In this document: positions 13,023-27,900 of the stretch, piece by piece
How positions within the stretch are numbered: position 1 is the first letter of the stretch
How the letters are laid out: each line of letters opens with the position of its first letter
Source: Megachile rotundata
Lineage: Eukaryota; Arthropoda; Insecta; Hymenoptera; Megachilidae
Assembly: GCF_050947335.1 (NCBI RefSeq)
Contig: NW_027473607.1
Span: 145,502-209,501, forward strand
Length of the DNA: 64,000 bases
Reading direction: 5' to 3'
The notes under the pieces: generated by a model
The model's database searches: none
What the model was told of the DNA's origin: nothing
Seen by the model: only the letters and a program-made list of their open reading frames with translations
Made by a program: the position numbers and the translations under genes

Positions 13023-14348
13023 ATATTGATAATGATAAGAGTAGTAAGTATAGAAATTGTCGTTCTATCGATCATATCTCCATAGTATGGTTAGTAATAT
13101 GAGTTAGATTGATAATAATAAGAGTAATGAGTATAGTAATTGTCGTCCTATCGATCATATAAGCATAATATGGCTAATAATATGAGTTAGATTGATAATA
13201 ATAAGAGTAATAAGCATAGTAATTGTCGTTCTATCGATCATATAAGCATAATATGACTAATAATATGAGTTAGATTGAAAATAGTGAGTGTAATAAGTAT
13301 ATCAATTGTCGTTCTATCGATCATATAAGCACAATATGGCTAATAATATGAGTTAGATTGATAATAATAAGAGTAATGAGTATAGTAATTGCCGTACTAT
13401 CGATCATATAAGCATAATATGGCTAATAATATGAGGTAGATTGATAATAATAAGAGTAATAGGTATAGTAATTGTCGTTCTATCGATCATATCTGCATAA
13501 TATGGTTACTAATATGAGTTAGATTGATAATAGCGAGTGTAATAAGTATAGTAATTGTCGTTCTATCGATCATATAAGCATAATATGGGTAATAATATGA
13601 GTTAGATTGATAATAATAAGAGTAAAGTGTATAGTAATTGTCGTCCTATCGATCATATAAGCATAATATGGCTAATAATATGAGTTAGATTGATAATAAT
13701 AAGAGTAATAAGCATAGTATTTGTCGTTCTATCGATCATATAAGCATAATATGACTAATAATATGAGTTAGATTGATAACAGTGAGTGTAATAAGTATAG
13801 TAATTGTCGTTCTATCGAACCTTATGCATAATATGGCTAATAATATGAGTTAGATTGATAATAGTGAGTGTAATAGGTATAGTAATTGTCGTTCTATCGA
13901 TCATGTAAGCACAATATGGTTAATAATATGAGTTAGATTGATAATAATAAGAGTAATAAGTATAGTAATTGTCGTTCTATCGATCATATATGCATAATAT
14001 GGGTAATAATATGAGTTAGATTGATAATAATAAGAGTAAAGTGTATAGTAATTGTCGTCCTATCGATCATATAAGCATAATATGGCTAATAATATGAGTT
14101 AGATTGATAATAATAAGAGTAATAAGCATAGTATTTGTCGTTCTATCGATCATATAAGCATAATATGACTAATAATATGTGTTAGATTGATAACAGTGAG
14201 TGTAATAAGTATAGTAATTGTCGTTCTATCGAACCTTATGCATAATATGGCTAATAATATGAGTTAGATTGATAATAATGAGAGTAATGAGTATAGTAAT
14301 TGTCGTACTATCGATCATATCTGCATAATATGGCTAATAATATGAGTT
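13023..14348 (+). repeat. 16-monomer form of the 19-monomer unit (1,326 bp)
   Basis: The unit starts at the ATATTGATAATGATAAG monomer, whose kept box is AAATTGTCG. Two 82-bp monomers and fourteen 83-bp monomers give 1,326 bp. It lacks three monomers, including AGATTAATAATACTAAG, that the next two units have. The counterpart in block B is 33840-35165. Confidence 0.8.
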
Positions 14349-15923
14349 ATATTGATAATGATAAGAGTAGTAAGTATAGAAATTGTCGTTCTATCGATCA
14401 TATCTCCATAGTATGGTTAGTAATATGAGTTAGATTGATAATAATAAGAGTAATGAGTATAGTAATTGTCGTCCTATCGATCATATAAGCATAATATGGC
14501 TAATAATATGAGTTAGATTAATAATACTAAGAGTAATCAGTATAGTAATTGTCGTTCTATCGGTCATATAACCATAATATGGTTAATAATATGAGTTAGA
14601 TTGATAATAGTGAGTGTAATAAGTATAGTAATTGTCGTTCTATCGATCATATAAACTCAATATGGCTAATAATATGAGTTAGATTGATAATAATAAGAGT
14701 AATAAGTATAGTAACTGTCGTCCTATCGATCATATAAGCATAATATGGCTAATAATATGAGTTAGATTGATAATAATAAGAGTAATAAGCATAGTAATTG
14801 TCGTTCTATCGATCATATAAGCATAATATGACTAATAATATGAGTTAGATTGAAAATAGTGAGTGTAATAAGTATATCAATTGTCGTTCTATCGATCATA
14901 TAAGCACAATATGGCTAATAATATGAGTTAGATTGATAATAATAAGAGTAATGAGTATAGTAATTGCCGTACTATCGATCATATAAGCATAATATGGCTA
15001 ATAATATGAGGTAGATTGATAATAATAAGAGTAATAGGTATAGTAATTGTCGTTCTATCGATCATATCTGCATAATATGGTTACTAATATGAGTTAGATT
15101 GATAATAGCGAGTGTAATAAGTATAGTAATTGTCGTTCTATCGATCATATAAGCATAATATGGGTAATAATATGAGTTAGATTGATAATAATAAGAGTAA
15201 AGTGTATAGTAATTGTCGTCCTATCGATCATATAAGCATAATATGGCTAATAATATGAGTTAGATTGATAATAATAAGAGTAATAAGCATAGTATTTGTC
15301 GTTCTATCGATCATATAAGCATAATATGACTAATAATATGAGTTAGATTGATAACAGTGAGTGTAATAAGTATAGTAATTGTCGTTCTATCGAACCTTAT
15401 GCATAATATGGCTAATAATATGAGTTAGATTGATAATAGTGAGTGTAATAGGTATAGTAATTGTCGTTCTATCGATCATGTAAGCACAATATGGTTAATA
15501 ATATGAGTTAGATTGATAATAATAAGAGTAATAAGTATAGTAATTGTCGTTCTATCGATCATATATGCATAATATGGGTAATAATATGAGTTAGATTGAT
15601 AATAATAAGAGTAAAGTGTATAGTAATTGTCGTCCTATCGATCATATAAGCATAATATGGCTAATAATATGAGTTAGATTGATAATAATAAGAGTAATAA
15701 GCATAGTATTTGTCGTTCTATCGATCATATAAGCATAATATGACTAATAATATGTGTTAGATTGATAACAGTGAGTGTAATAAGTATAGTAATTGTCGTT
15801 CTATCGAACCTTATGCATAATATGGCTAATAATATGAGTTAGATTGATAATAATGAGAGTAATGAGTATAGTAATTGTCGTACTATCGATCATATCTGCA
15901 TAATATGGCTAATAATATGAGTT
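14349..15923 (+). repeat. 19-monomer higher-order unit, copy 1 (1,575 bp)
   Basis: Nineteen monomers, two of them 82-bp forms, give 1,575 bp. The start marker ATATTGATAATGATAAG is at 14349 and 15924. The AATAATGAGAG monomer sits one monomer before each unit start, at 14266, 15841 and 17416. The unit also appears inside the final part of the 4,395-bp unit, showing its origin. The counterpart in block B is 35166-36740. Confidence 0.85.
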
Positions 15924-17498
15924 ATATTGATAATGATAAGAGTAGTAAGTATAGAAATTGTCGTTCTATCGATCATATCTCCATAGTATGGTTAGTAATA
16001 TGAGTTAGATTGATAATAATAAGAGTAATGAGTATAGTAATTGTCGTCCTATCGATCATATAAGCATAATATGGCTAATAATATGAGTTAGATTAATAAT
16101 ACTAAGAGTAATCAGTATAGTAATTGTCGTTCTATCGGTCATATAACCATAATATGGTTAATAATATGAGTTAGATTGATAATAGTGAGTGTAATAAGTA
16201 TAGTAATTGTCGTTCTATCGATCATATAAACTCAATATGGCTAATAATATGAGTTAGATTGATAATAATAAGAGTAATAAGTATAGTAACTGTCGTCCTA
16301 TCGATCATATAAGCATAATATGGCTAATAATATGAGTTAGATTGATAATAATAAGAGTAATAAGCATAGTAATTGTCGTTCTATCGATCATATAAGCATA
16401 ATATGACTAATAATATGAGTTAGATTGAAAATAGTGAGTGTAATAAGTATATCAATTGTCGTTCTATCGATCATATAAGCACAATATGGCTAATAATATG
16501 AGTTAGATTGATAATAATAAGAGTAATGAGTATAGTAATTGCCGTACTATCGATCATATAAGCATAATATGGCTAATAATATGAGGTAGATTGATAATAA
16601 TAAGAGTAATAGGTATAGTAATTGTCGTTCTATCGATCATATCTGCATAATATGGTTACTAATATGAGTTAGATTGATAATAGCGAGTGTAATAAGTATA
16701 GTAATTGTCGTTCTATCGATCATATAAGCATAATATGGGTAATAATATGAGTTAGATTGATAATAATAAGAGTAAAGTGTATAGTAATTGTCGTCCTATC
16801 GATCATATAAGCATAATATGGCTAATAATATGAGTTAGATTGATAATAATAAGAGTAATAAGCATAGTATTTGTCGTTCTATCGATCATATAAGCATAAT
16901 ATGACTAATAATATGAGTTAGATTGATAACAGTGAGTGTAATAAGTATAGTAATTGTCGTTCTATCGAACCTTATGCATAATATGGCTAATAATATGAGT
17001 TAGATTGATAATAGTGAGTGTAATAGGTATAGTAATTGTCGTTCTATCGATCATGTAAGCACAATATGGTTAATAATATGAGTTAGATTGATAATAATAA
17101 GAGTAATAAGTATAGTAATTGTCGTTCTATCGATCATATATGCATAATATGGGTAATAATATGAGTTAGATTGATAATAATAAGAGTAAAGTGTATAGTA
17201 ATTGTCGTCCTATCGATCATATAAGCATAATATGGCTAATAATATGAGTTAGATTGATAATAATAAGAGTAATAAGCATAGTATTTGTCGTTCTATCGAT
17301 CATATAAGCATAATATGACTAATAATATGTGTTAGATTGATAACAGTGAGTGTAATAAGTATAGTAATTGTCGTTCTATCGAACCTTATGCATAATATGG
17401 CTAATAATATGAGTTAGATTGATAATAATGAGAGTAATGAGTATAGTAATTGTCGTACTATCGATCATATCTGCATAATATGGCTAATAATATGAGTT
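15924..17498 (+). repeat. 19-monomer higher-order unit, copy 2 (1,575 bp)
   Basis: This repeats 14349-15923 at a 1,575-bp offset with no difference that I noticed. The following unit at 17499 starts with AGATT in place of ATATT and TAATTGTCG in place of AAATTGTCG, which marks the edge. The counterpart in block B is 36741-38315. Confidence 0.85.
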
Positions 17499-18907
17499 AG
17501 ATTGATAATGATAAGAGTAGTAAGTATAGTAATTGTCGTTCTATCGATCATATCTCCATAATATGGTTAGTAATATGAGTTAGATTGATAATAATAAGAG
17601 TAATAAGTGTAGTAATTGTCGTTCTATCGATCATATAAGCATAATATGGGTAATAATATGAGTTTGATTGATAATAATAAGAGTAAAGTGTATAGTAATT
17701 GTCGTCCTATCGATCATATCTGCATAATATGGTTAATAATATGAGTTAGATTGATAATAGTGAGTGTAATAAGTATAGTAATTGTCGTTATATCGATCAT
17801 ATAAGCATAATATGACTAATAATATGAGTTAGATTGAAAATAGTGAGTGTAATAAGTATATCAATTGTCGTTCTATCGATCATATAAGCACAATATGGCT
17901 AATAATATGAGTTAGATTGATAATAATAAGAGTAATGAGTATAGTAATTGCCGTACTATCGATCATATAAGCATAATATGGCTAATAATATGAGGTAGAT
18001 TGATAATAATAAGAGTAATAGGTATAGTAATTGTCGTTCTATCGATCATATCTGCATAATATGGTTACTAATATGAGTTAGATTGATAATAGCGAGTGTA
18101 ATAAGTATAGTAATTGTCGTTCTATCGATCATATAAGCATAATATGGGTAATAATATGAGTTAGATTGATAATAATAAGAGTAAAGTGTATAGTAATTGT
18201 CGTCCTATCGATCATATAAGCATAATATGGCTAATAATATGAGTTAGATTGATAATAATAAGAGTAATAAGCATAGTATTTGTCGTTCTATCGATCATAT
18301 AAGCATAATATGACTAATAATATGAGTTAGATTGATAACAGTGAGTGTAATAAGTATAGTAATTGTCGTTCTATCGAACCTTATGCATAATATGGCTAAT
18401 AATATGAGTTAGATTGATAATAGTGAGTGTAATAGGTATAGTAATTGTCGTTCTATCGATCATGTAAGCACAATATGGTTAATAATATGAGTTAGATTGA
18501 TAATAATAAGAGTAATAAGTATAGTAATTGTCGTTCTATCGATCATATATGCATAATATGGGTAATAATATGAGTTAGATTGATAATAATAAGAGTAAAG
18601 TGTATAGTAATTGTCGTCCTATCGATCATATAAGCATAATATGGCTAATAATATGAGTTAGATTGATAATAATAAGAGTAATAAGCATAGTATTTGTCGT
18701 TCTATCGATCATATAAGCATAATATGACTAATAATATGTGTTAGATTGATAACAGTGAGTGTAATAAGTATAGTAATTGTCGTTCTATCGAACCTTATGC
18801 ATAATATGGCTAATAATATGAGTTAGATTGATAATAATGAGAGTAATGAGTATAGTAATTGTCGTACTATCGATCATATCTGCATAATATGGCTAATAAT
18901 ATGAGTT
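17499..18907 (+). repeat. 17-monomer variant unit (1,409 bp)
   Basis: From the AGATTGATAATGATAAG monomer at 17499 to its next occurrence at 18908 is 1,409 bp: 17 monomers with two 82-bp forms. The first monomers differ from the 19-monomer unit (AATAAGTGTAG, then GAGTTTGATTG), and later ones follow it. Block A's match to block B ends inside this unit at 17593. Confidence 0.8.
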
Positions 18908-20070
18908 AGATTGATAATGATAAGAGTAGTAAGTATAGTAATTGTCGTTCTATCGATCATATCTCCATAATATGGTTAGTAATATGAGTTAGATTGATAA
19001 TAATAAGAGTAATAAGTGTAGTAATTGTCGTTCTATCGATCATATAAGCATAATATGGGTAATAATATGAGTTTGATTGATAATAATAAGAGTAAAGTGT
19101 ATAGTAATTGTCGTCCTATCGATCATATCTGCATAATATGGTTAATAATATGAGTTAGATTGATAATAGTGAGTGTAATAAGTATAGTAATTGTCGTTAT
19201 ATCGATCATATAAGCATAATATGGCTAATCATATGAGTTAGATTGATAATGATAAGAGTAGTAAGTATAGTAATTGTCGTTCTATCGATCATATCTCCAT
19301 AATATGGTTAGTGATATGAGTTAGATTGATAATAATAAGAGTAATGAGTATAGTAATTGTCGTCCTATCGATCATATAAGCATAATATGGCTAATAATAT
19401 GAGTTAGATTAATAGTACTAAGAGTAATCAGTATAGTAATTGACGTTCTATCGGTCATATAACCATAATATTCCTTAATAATATGAGTTAGATTGATAAT
19501 AGTGAGTGTAATAAGTATAGTAATTGTCGTTCTATCGATCATATAAGCTCAATATGGCTAATAATATGAGTTAGATTGATAATAATAAGAGTAATAAGTA
19601 TAGTAACTGTCGTCCTATCGATCATATAAGCATAATACGGCTAATAATATGAGTTAGATTGATAATAATAAGAGTAATAAGCATAGTAATTGTCGTTCTA
19701 TCGATCATATAAGCATAATATGACTAATAATATGAGTTAGATTGAAAATAGTGAGTGTAATAAGTATATCAATTGTCGTTCTATCGATCATATAAGCACA
19801 ATATGGCTAATAATATGAGTTAGATTGATAATAATAAGAGTAATGAGTATAGTAATTGTCGTACTATCGATCATATAAGCATAATATGGCTAATAATATG
19901 AGGTAGATTGATAATAATAAGAGTAATATGTATAGTAATTGTCGTTCTATCGATCATATCTGCATAATATGGTTAATAATATGAGTTAGATTGATAATAA
20001 TAAGAGTAATAAGTATAGTCATTTTCGTTCTATCGATCATATAAGCATAATATGGCTAATAATATGAGTT
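18908..20070 (+). repeat. Satellite spacer between blocks A and B
   Basis: Fourteen monomers. The first few repeat the 17499 unit. After about 19216 the order changes to one like that near 1720-3000 (CTAATCATATG, then TCCATAATATGG). Private variants include TTAGTGATATG near 19310, AATAGTACTAAG near 19411, ATATTCCTTAATAAT near 19468 and AGTCATTTTCG near 20018. I see nothing other than satellite here. Confidence 0.75.
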
Positions 20071-23000
20071 AGATTGATAATAATAAGAGTAATAAGTATA
20101 GTAATTGTCGTTCTATCGATCATATAAGCATAATATGACTAATAATATGAGTTAGATTGATAACAGTGAGTGTAATAAGTATAGTAATTGTCGTTCTATC
20201 GATCATATAAGCATAATATGGCTAATAATATGAGTTAGATTGATAATAATAAGAGTAATGAGTATAGTAATTGTCGTCCTATCGATCATATAAGCATAAT
20301 ATTGGTAATAATATGAGTTAGATTAATAATACTAAGAGTAATCAGTATCGTAATTGTCGTTCTATCGGTCATATAACCATAATATGGCTTAATAATATGA
20401 GTTAGATTGATAATAGTGAGTGTAATAAGTATAGTAATTGACGTTCTATCGATCATATAAGCTCAATATGGCTAATAATATGAGTTAGATTGATAATAAT
20501 AAGAGTAATAAGTATAGTAATTGTCGTTCTATCGATCATATAAGCATAATATGACTAATAATATGAGTTAGATTGATAACAGTGAGTGTAATAAGTATAG
20601 TAATTGTCGTTGTATCGGTCATATGACCATAATATGGCTAATAATACGAGTTAGATTGATAATAATGAGAGTAATAAGTATAGTAATTGTCGTTCTATCG
20701 ATCATATCTGCATAATATGGTTAATAATATGAGTTAGATTGATAATAGTGAGTGTAATAAGTGTAGTAATTGTCGTTCTATCGATCATATAAGCATAATA
20801 TGGCTAATAATATGAGTTAGATTGATAATAATAAGAGTAATCAGTATAGAAATTGTCGTTCTATCGATCATATAAGCATAATATGGCTAATGATATGAGT
20901 TAGATTGATAATAATAAGAGTAGTAAGTATAGTAATTGTCGTTCTATCGATCATATAAGCATAATATGGCTAATAATATGAGTTAGATCGATAATAATAA
21001 GAGTAATAAGTATAGTTATTGTCGTCATATCGATCATATCTGCATAATATGGTTAATAATATGAGTTAGATTCATAATAGTGAGTGTAATAAGTATAGTA
21101 ATTGTCGTTCTATTGGTCATATGACCATAATATGGCTAATAATATGAGTTAGATTGATAATAATAAGAGTACTGAGTATAGTAATTGTCGTTCTATCGAT
21201 CATATAAGCATAATATGGCTAATGATATGAGTTAGATTGATAATAATAAGAGTAATTAGTATGGTAATGGTCGTTCTATCGATCATATCTGCATAATATG
21301 GTTAATAATATGAGTTAGATTGATAATAGCGAGTGTAATAAGTATAGTAATTGTCGTTCTATCGATCACATCTGCTTAATATGGTTAATAATATGAGTTG
21401 GATTGATAACAGTGAGTGTAATATGTGTAGTAATTGTCGTTCTATCGATCATGTAAGCATAATATGGCTAATAATATGAGTTAGATTGATAATAATAAGA
21501 GTAATAAGTATAGGAATTGTCGTTCTATCGATCATATAAGCATAATATGGCTAATGATATGAGTTAGATTGATAATAATAAGAGTAGTAAGTATAGTAAT
21601 TGTCGTTCTATCGATAATATAAGCATAATATGGCTGATAATATGAGTTACATTGATAATAATAAGAGTAATTAGTATAGTAATGGTCGTTCTATCGATCA
21701 TATCTGCATAATATGGTTAATAATATGAGTTAGATTGATAATAGTGAGTTTAATAAGTATAGTAATTGTCGTTATATCGATCATATAAGCATAATATGGC
21801 TAATCATATGAGTTAGATTGATAATGATAAGAGTAGTAAGTATAGTAATTGTCGTTCTATCGATCATATCTCCATAATATGGTTAGTAATATGAGTTAGA
21901 TTGATAATAGTGAGTGTAATAAGTTTAGTAATTGTCGTTCTATCGATCATATAAGCATAATATGGCTAATAATATGAGTTAGATTGATAATAATAAGAGC
22001 AGTAAGTATAGTAATTGTCATTCTATCGATCATGTAAGCATAATATGGCTAATAATATGGGTTAGATTGATAACAGTGAGTGTAATAAGTATAGTAATTG
22101 TCGTTCTATCGAACCTTATGCATAATATGGCTAATAATATGAGTTATATTGATAATGATAAGAGTAGTAAGTATAGAAATTGTCGTTCTATCGATCATAT
22201 CTCCATAATATGGTTAGTAATATGAGTTAGATTGATAATAATAAGAGTAATGAGTATAGTAATTGTCGTCCTATCGATCATATAAGCATAATATGGCTAA
22301 TAATATGAGTTAGATTAATAATACTAAGAGTAATCAGTATAGTAATTGTCGTTCTATCGGTCATATAACCATAATATGGTTAATAATATGAGTTAGATTG
22401 ATAATAGTGAGTGTAATAAGTATAGTAATTGTCGTTCTATCGATCATATAAACTCAATATGGCTAATAATATGAGTTAGATTGATAATAATAAGAGTAAT
22501 AAGTATAGTAACTGTCGTCCTATCGATCATATAAGCATAATATGGCTAATAATATGAGTTAGATTGATAATAATAAGAGTAATAAGCATAGTAATTGTCG
22601 TTCTATCGATCATATAAGCATAATATGACTAATAATATGAGTTAGATTGAAAATAGTGAGTGTAATAAGTATATCAATTGTCGTTCTATCGATCATATAA
22701 GCACAATATGGCTAATAATATGAGTTAGATTGATAATAATAAGAGTAATGAGTATAGTAATTGCCGTATTATCGATCATATAAGCATAATATGGCTAATA
22801 ATATGAGGTAGATTGATAATAATAAGAGTAATAGGTATAGTAATTGTCGTTCTATCGATCATATCTGCATAATATGGTTACTAATATGAGTTAGATTGAT
22901 AATAGCGAGTGTAATAAGTATAGTAATTGTCGTTCTATCGATCATATAAGCATAATATGGGTAATAATATGAGTTAGATTGATAATAATAAGAGTAAAGT

Positions 23001-23473
23001 GTATAGTAATTGTCGTCCTATCGATCATATAAGCATAATATGGCTAATAATATGAGTTAGATTGATAATAATAAGAGTAATAAGCATAGTATTTGTCGTT
23101 CTATCGGTCATATGACCATAATATGGCTAATAATACGAGTTAGATTGATAATAATGAGAGTAATAAGTATAGTAATTGTCGTTCTATCGATCATATCTGC
23201 ATAATATGGTTAATAATATGAGTTAGATTGATAATAGTGAGTGTAATAAGTGTAGTAATTGTCGTTCTATCGATCATATAAGCATAATATGGCTAATAAT
23301 ATGAGTTAGATTGATAATAATAAGAGTAATCAGTATAGAAATTGTCGTTCTATCGATCATATAAGCATAATATGGCTAATGATATGAGTTAGATTGATAA
23401 TAATAAGAGTAGTAAGTATAGTAATTGTCGTTCTATCGATCATATAAGCATAATATGGCTAATAATATGAGTT

Positions 23474-24220
23474 AGATCGATAATAATAAGAGTAATAAGT
23501 ATAGTTATTGTCGTCATATCGATCATATCTGCATAATATGGTTAATAATATGAGTTAGATTCATAATAGTGAGTGTAATAAGTATAGTAATTGTCGTTCT
23601 ATTGGTCATATGACCATAATATGGCTAATAATATGAGTTAGATTGATAATAATAAGAGTACTGAGTATAGTAATTGTCGTTCTATCGATCATATAAGCAT
23701 AATATGGCTAATGATATGAGTTAGATTGATAATAATAAGAGTAATTAGTATGGTAATGGTCGTTCTATCGATCATATCTGCATAATATGGTTAATAATAT
23801 GAGTTAGATTGATAATAGCGAGTGTAATAAGTATAGTAATTGTCGTTCTATCGATCACATCTGCTTAATATGGTTAATAATATGAGTTGGATTGATAACA
23901 GTGAGTGTAATATGTGTAGTAATTGTCGTTCTATCGATCATATAAGCATAATATGGCTAATAATATGAGTTAGATTGATCATAATAAGAGTAATAAGTAT
24001 AGGAATTGTCGTTCTATCGATCATATAAGCATAATATGGCTAATGATATGAGTTAGATTGATAATAATAAGAGTAGTAAGTATAGTAATTGTCGTTCTAT
24101 CGATAATATAAGCATAATATGGCTGATAATATGAGTTACATTGATAATAATAAGAGTAATTAGTATAGTAATGGTCGTTCTATCGATCATATCTGCATAA
24201 TATGGTTAATAATATGAGTT
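23474..24220 (+). repeat. Nine-monomer (747 bp) segment, first copy in block B
   Basis: Starts at the AGATCGATAATAATAAG monomer with GTTATTGTCGTCATATCG and ends before the same monomer at 24221. In block A the matching segment (3404-4150) is present once and is followed by AGATTGATAATAGTGAGTTT. Confidence 0.85.
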
Positions 24221-24967
24221 AGATCGATAATAATAAGAGTAATAAGTATAGTTATTGTCGTCATATCGATCATATCTGCATAATATGGTTAATAATATGA
24301 GTTAGATTCATAATAGTGAGTGTAATAAGTATAGTAATTGTCGTTCTATTGGTCATATGACCATAATATGGCTAATAATATGAGTTAGATTGATAATAAT
24401 AAGAGTACTGAGTATAGTAATTGTCGTTCTATCGATCATATAAGCATAATATGGCTAATGATATGAGTTAGATTGATAATAATAAGAGTAATTAGTATGG
24501 TAATGGTCGTTCTATCGATCATATCTGCATAATATGGTTAATAATATGAGTTAGATTGATAATAGCGAGTGTAATAAGTATAGTAATTGTCGTTCTATCG
24601 ATCACATCTGCTTAATATGGTTAATAATATGAGTTGGATTGATAACAGTGAGTGTAATATGTGTAGTAATTGTCGTTCTATCGATCATATAAGCATAATA
24701 TGGCTAATAATATGAGTTAGATTGATCATAATAAGAGTAATAAGTATAGGAATTGTCGTTCTATCGATCATATAAGCATAATATGGCTAATGATATGAGT
24801 TAGATTGATAATAATAAGAGTAGTAAGTATAGTAATTGTCGTTCTATCGATAATATAAGCATAATATGGCTGATAATATGAGTTACATTGATAATAATAA
24901 GAGTAATTAGTATAGTAATGGTCGTTCTATCGATCATATCTGCATAATATGGTTAATAATATGAGTT
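24221..24967 (+). repeat. Nine-monomer tandem expansion unique to block B
   Basis: An exact-looking second copy of 23474-24220 (747 bp, nine 83-bp monomers), after which the order of block A resumes at 24968. It changes the A-to-B offset from 20,070 to 20,817 bp. It must have arisen after the A/B duplication, or been lost from A. Confidence 0.85.
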
Positions 24968-27900
24968 AGATTGATAATAGTGAGTTTAATAAGTATAGTA
25001 ATTGTCGTTATATCGATCATATAAGCATAATATGGCTAATCATATGAGTTAGATTGATAATGATAAGAGTAGTAAGTATAGTAATTGTCGTTCTATCGAT
25101 CATATCTCCATAATATGGTTAGTAATATGAGTTAGATTGATAATAGTGAGTGTAATAAGTTTAGTAATTGTCGTTCTATCGATCATATAAGCATAATATG
25201 GCTAATAATATGAGTTAGATTGATAATAATAAGAGCAGTAAGTATAGTAATTGTCATTCTATCGATCATGTAAGCATAATATGGCTAATAATATGGGTTA
25301 GATTGATAACAGTGAGTGTAATAAGTATAGTAATTGTCGTTCTATCGAACCTTATGCATAATATGGCTAATAATATGAGTTATATTGATAATGATAAGAG
25401 TAGTAAGTATAGAAATTGTCGTTCTATCGATCATATCTCCATAGTATCGTTAGTAATATGAGTTAGATTGATAATAATAAGAGTAATGAGTATAGTAATT
25501 GTCGTCCTATCGATCATATAAGCATAATATGGCTAATAATATGAGTTAGATTAATAATACTAAGAGTAATCAGTATAGTAATTGTCGTTCTATCGGTCAT
25601 ATAACCATAATATGGTTAATAATATGAGTTAGATTGATAATAGTGAGTGTAATAAGTATAGTAATTGTCGTTCTATCGATCATATAAACTCAATATGGCT
25701 AATAATATGAGTTAGATTGATAATAATAAGAGTAATAAGTATAGTAACTGTCGTCCTATCGATCATATAAGCATAATATGGCTAATAATATGAGTTAGAT
25801 TGATAATAATAAGAGTAATAAGCATAGTAATTGTCGTTCTATCGATCATATAAGCATAATATGACTAATAATATGAGTTAGATTGAAAATAGTGAGTGTA
25901 ATAAGTATATCAATTGTCGTTCTATCGATCATATAAGCACAATATGGCTAATAATATGAGTTAGATTGGTAATAATAAGAGTAATGAGTATAGTAATTGC
26001 CGTACTATCGATCATATAAGCATAATATGGCTAATAATATGAGGTAGATTGATAATAATAAGAGTAATAGGTATAGTAATTGTCGTTCTATCGATCATAT
26101 CTGCATAATATGGTTACTAATATGAGTTAGATTGATAATAGCGAGTGTAATAAGTATAGTAATTGTCGTTCTATCGATCATATAAGCATAATATGGGTAA
26201 TAATATGAGTTAGATTGATAATAATAAGAGTAAAGTGTATAGTAATTGTCGTCCTATCGATCATATAAGCATAATATGGCTAATAATATGAGTTAGATTG
26301 ATAATAATAAGAGTAATAAGCATAGTATTTGTCGTTCTATCGATCATATAAGCATAATATGACTAATAATATGAGTTAGATTGATAACAGTGAGTGTAAT
26401 AAGTATAGTAATTGTCGTTCTATCGAACCTTATGCATAATATGGCTAATAATATGAGTTAGATTGATAATAGTGAGTGTAATAGGTATAGTAATTGTCGT
26501 TCTATCGATCATGTAAGCACAATATGGTTAATAATATGAGTTAGATTGATAATAATAAGAGTAATAAGTATAGTAATTGTCGTTCTATCGATCATATATG
26601 CATAATATGGGTAATAATATGAGTTAGATTGATAATAATAAGAGTAAAGTGTATAGTAATTGTCGTCCTATCGATCATATAAGCATAATATGGCTAATAA
26701 TATGAGTTAGATTGATAATAATAAGAGTAATAAGCATAGTATTTGTCGTTCTATCGATCATATAAGCATAATATGACTAATAATATGTGTTAGATTGATA
26801 ACAGTGAGTGTAATAAGTATAGTAATTGTCGTTCTATCGAACCTTATGCATAATATGGCTAATAATATGAGTTAGATTGATAATAGTGAGTTTAATAAGT
26901 ATAGTAATTGTCGTTATATCGATCATATAAGCATAATATGGCTAATCATATGAGTTAGATTGATAATGATAAGAGTAGTAAGTATAGTAATTGTCGTTCT
27001 ATCGATCATATCTCCATAATATGGTTAGTAATATGAGTTAGATTGATAATAGTGAGTGTAATAAGTTTAGTAATTGTCGTTCTATCGATCATATAAGCAT
27101 AATATGGCTAATAATATGAGTTAGATTGATAATAATAAGAGCAGTAAGTATAGTAATTGTCATTCTATCGATCATGTAAGCATAATATGGCTAATAATAT
27201 GGGTTAGATTGATAACAGTGAGTGTAATAAGTATAGTAATTGTCGTTCTATCGAACCTTATGCATAATATGGCTAATAATATGAGTTATATTGATAATGA
27301 TAAGAGTAGTAAGTATAGAAATTGTCGTTCTATCGATCATATCTCCATAATATGGTTAGTAATATGAGTTAGATTGATAATAATAAGAGTAATGAGTATA
27401 GTAATTGTCGTCCTATCGATCATATAAGCATAATATGGCTAATAATATGAGTTAGATTAATAATACTAAGAGTAATCAGTATAGTAATTGTCGTTCTATC
27501 GGTCATATAACCATAATATGGTTAATAATATGAGTTAGATTGATAATAGTGAGTGTAATAAGTATAGTAATTGTCGTTCTATCGATCATATAAACTCAAT
27601 ATGGCTAATAATATGAGTTAGATTGATAATAATAAGAGTAATAAGTATAGTAACTGTCGTCCTATCGATCATATAAGCATAATATGGCTAATAATATGAG
27701 TTAGATTGATAATAATAAGAGTAATAAGCATAGTAATTGTCGTTCTATCGATCATATAAGCATAATATGACTAATAATATGAGTTAGATTGAAAATAGTG
27801 AGTGTAATAAGTATATCAATTGTCGTTCTATCGATCATATAAGCACAATATGGCTAATAATATGAGTTAGATTGATAATAATAAGAGTAATGAGTATAGT

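Larger units (their letters stand above)
1..17593 (+). repeat. Segmental duplication, block A
   Basis: This stretch matches block B (20071-38410) at an offset of 20,070 bp up to about 4150 and 20,817 bp after it. Agreement is nearly base for base. Rare private changes I noticed are C at 3642 (T in B) and A at 9524 (G in B). The match ends at 17594, where this copy reads AATAAGAG and B reads GTGAGTG. The left edge coincides with the window start, so the true duplication may begin further left. It contains the 2,489-bp and 4,395-bp tandem pairs, module U and the 19-monomer series. Confidence 0.9.
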
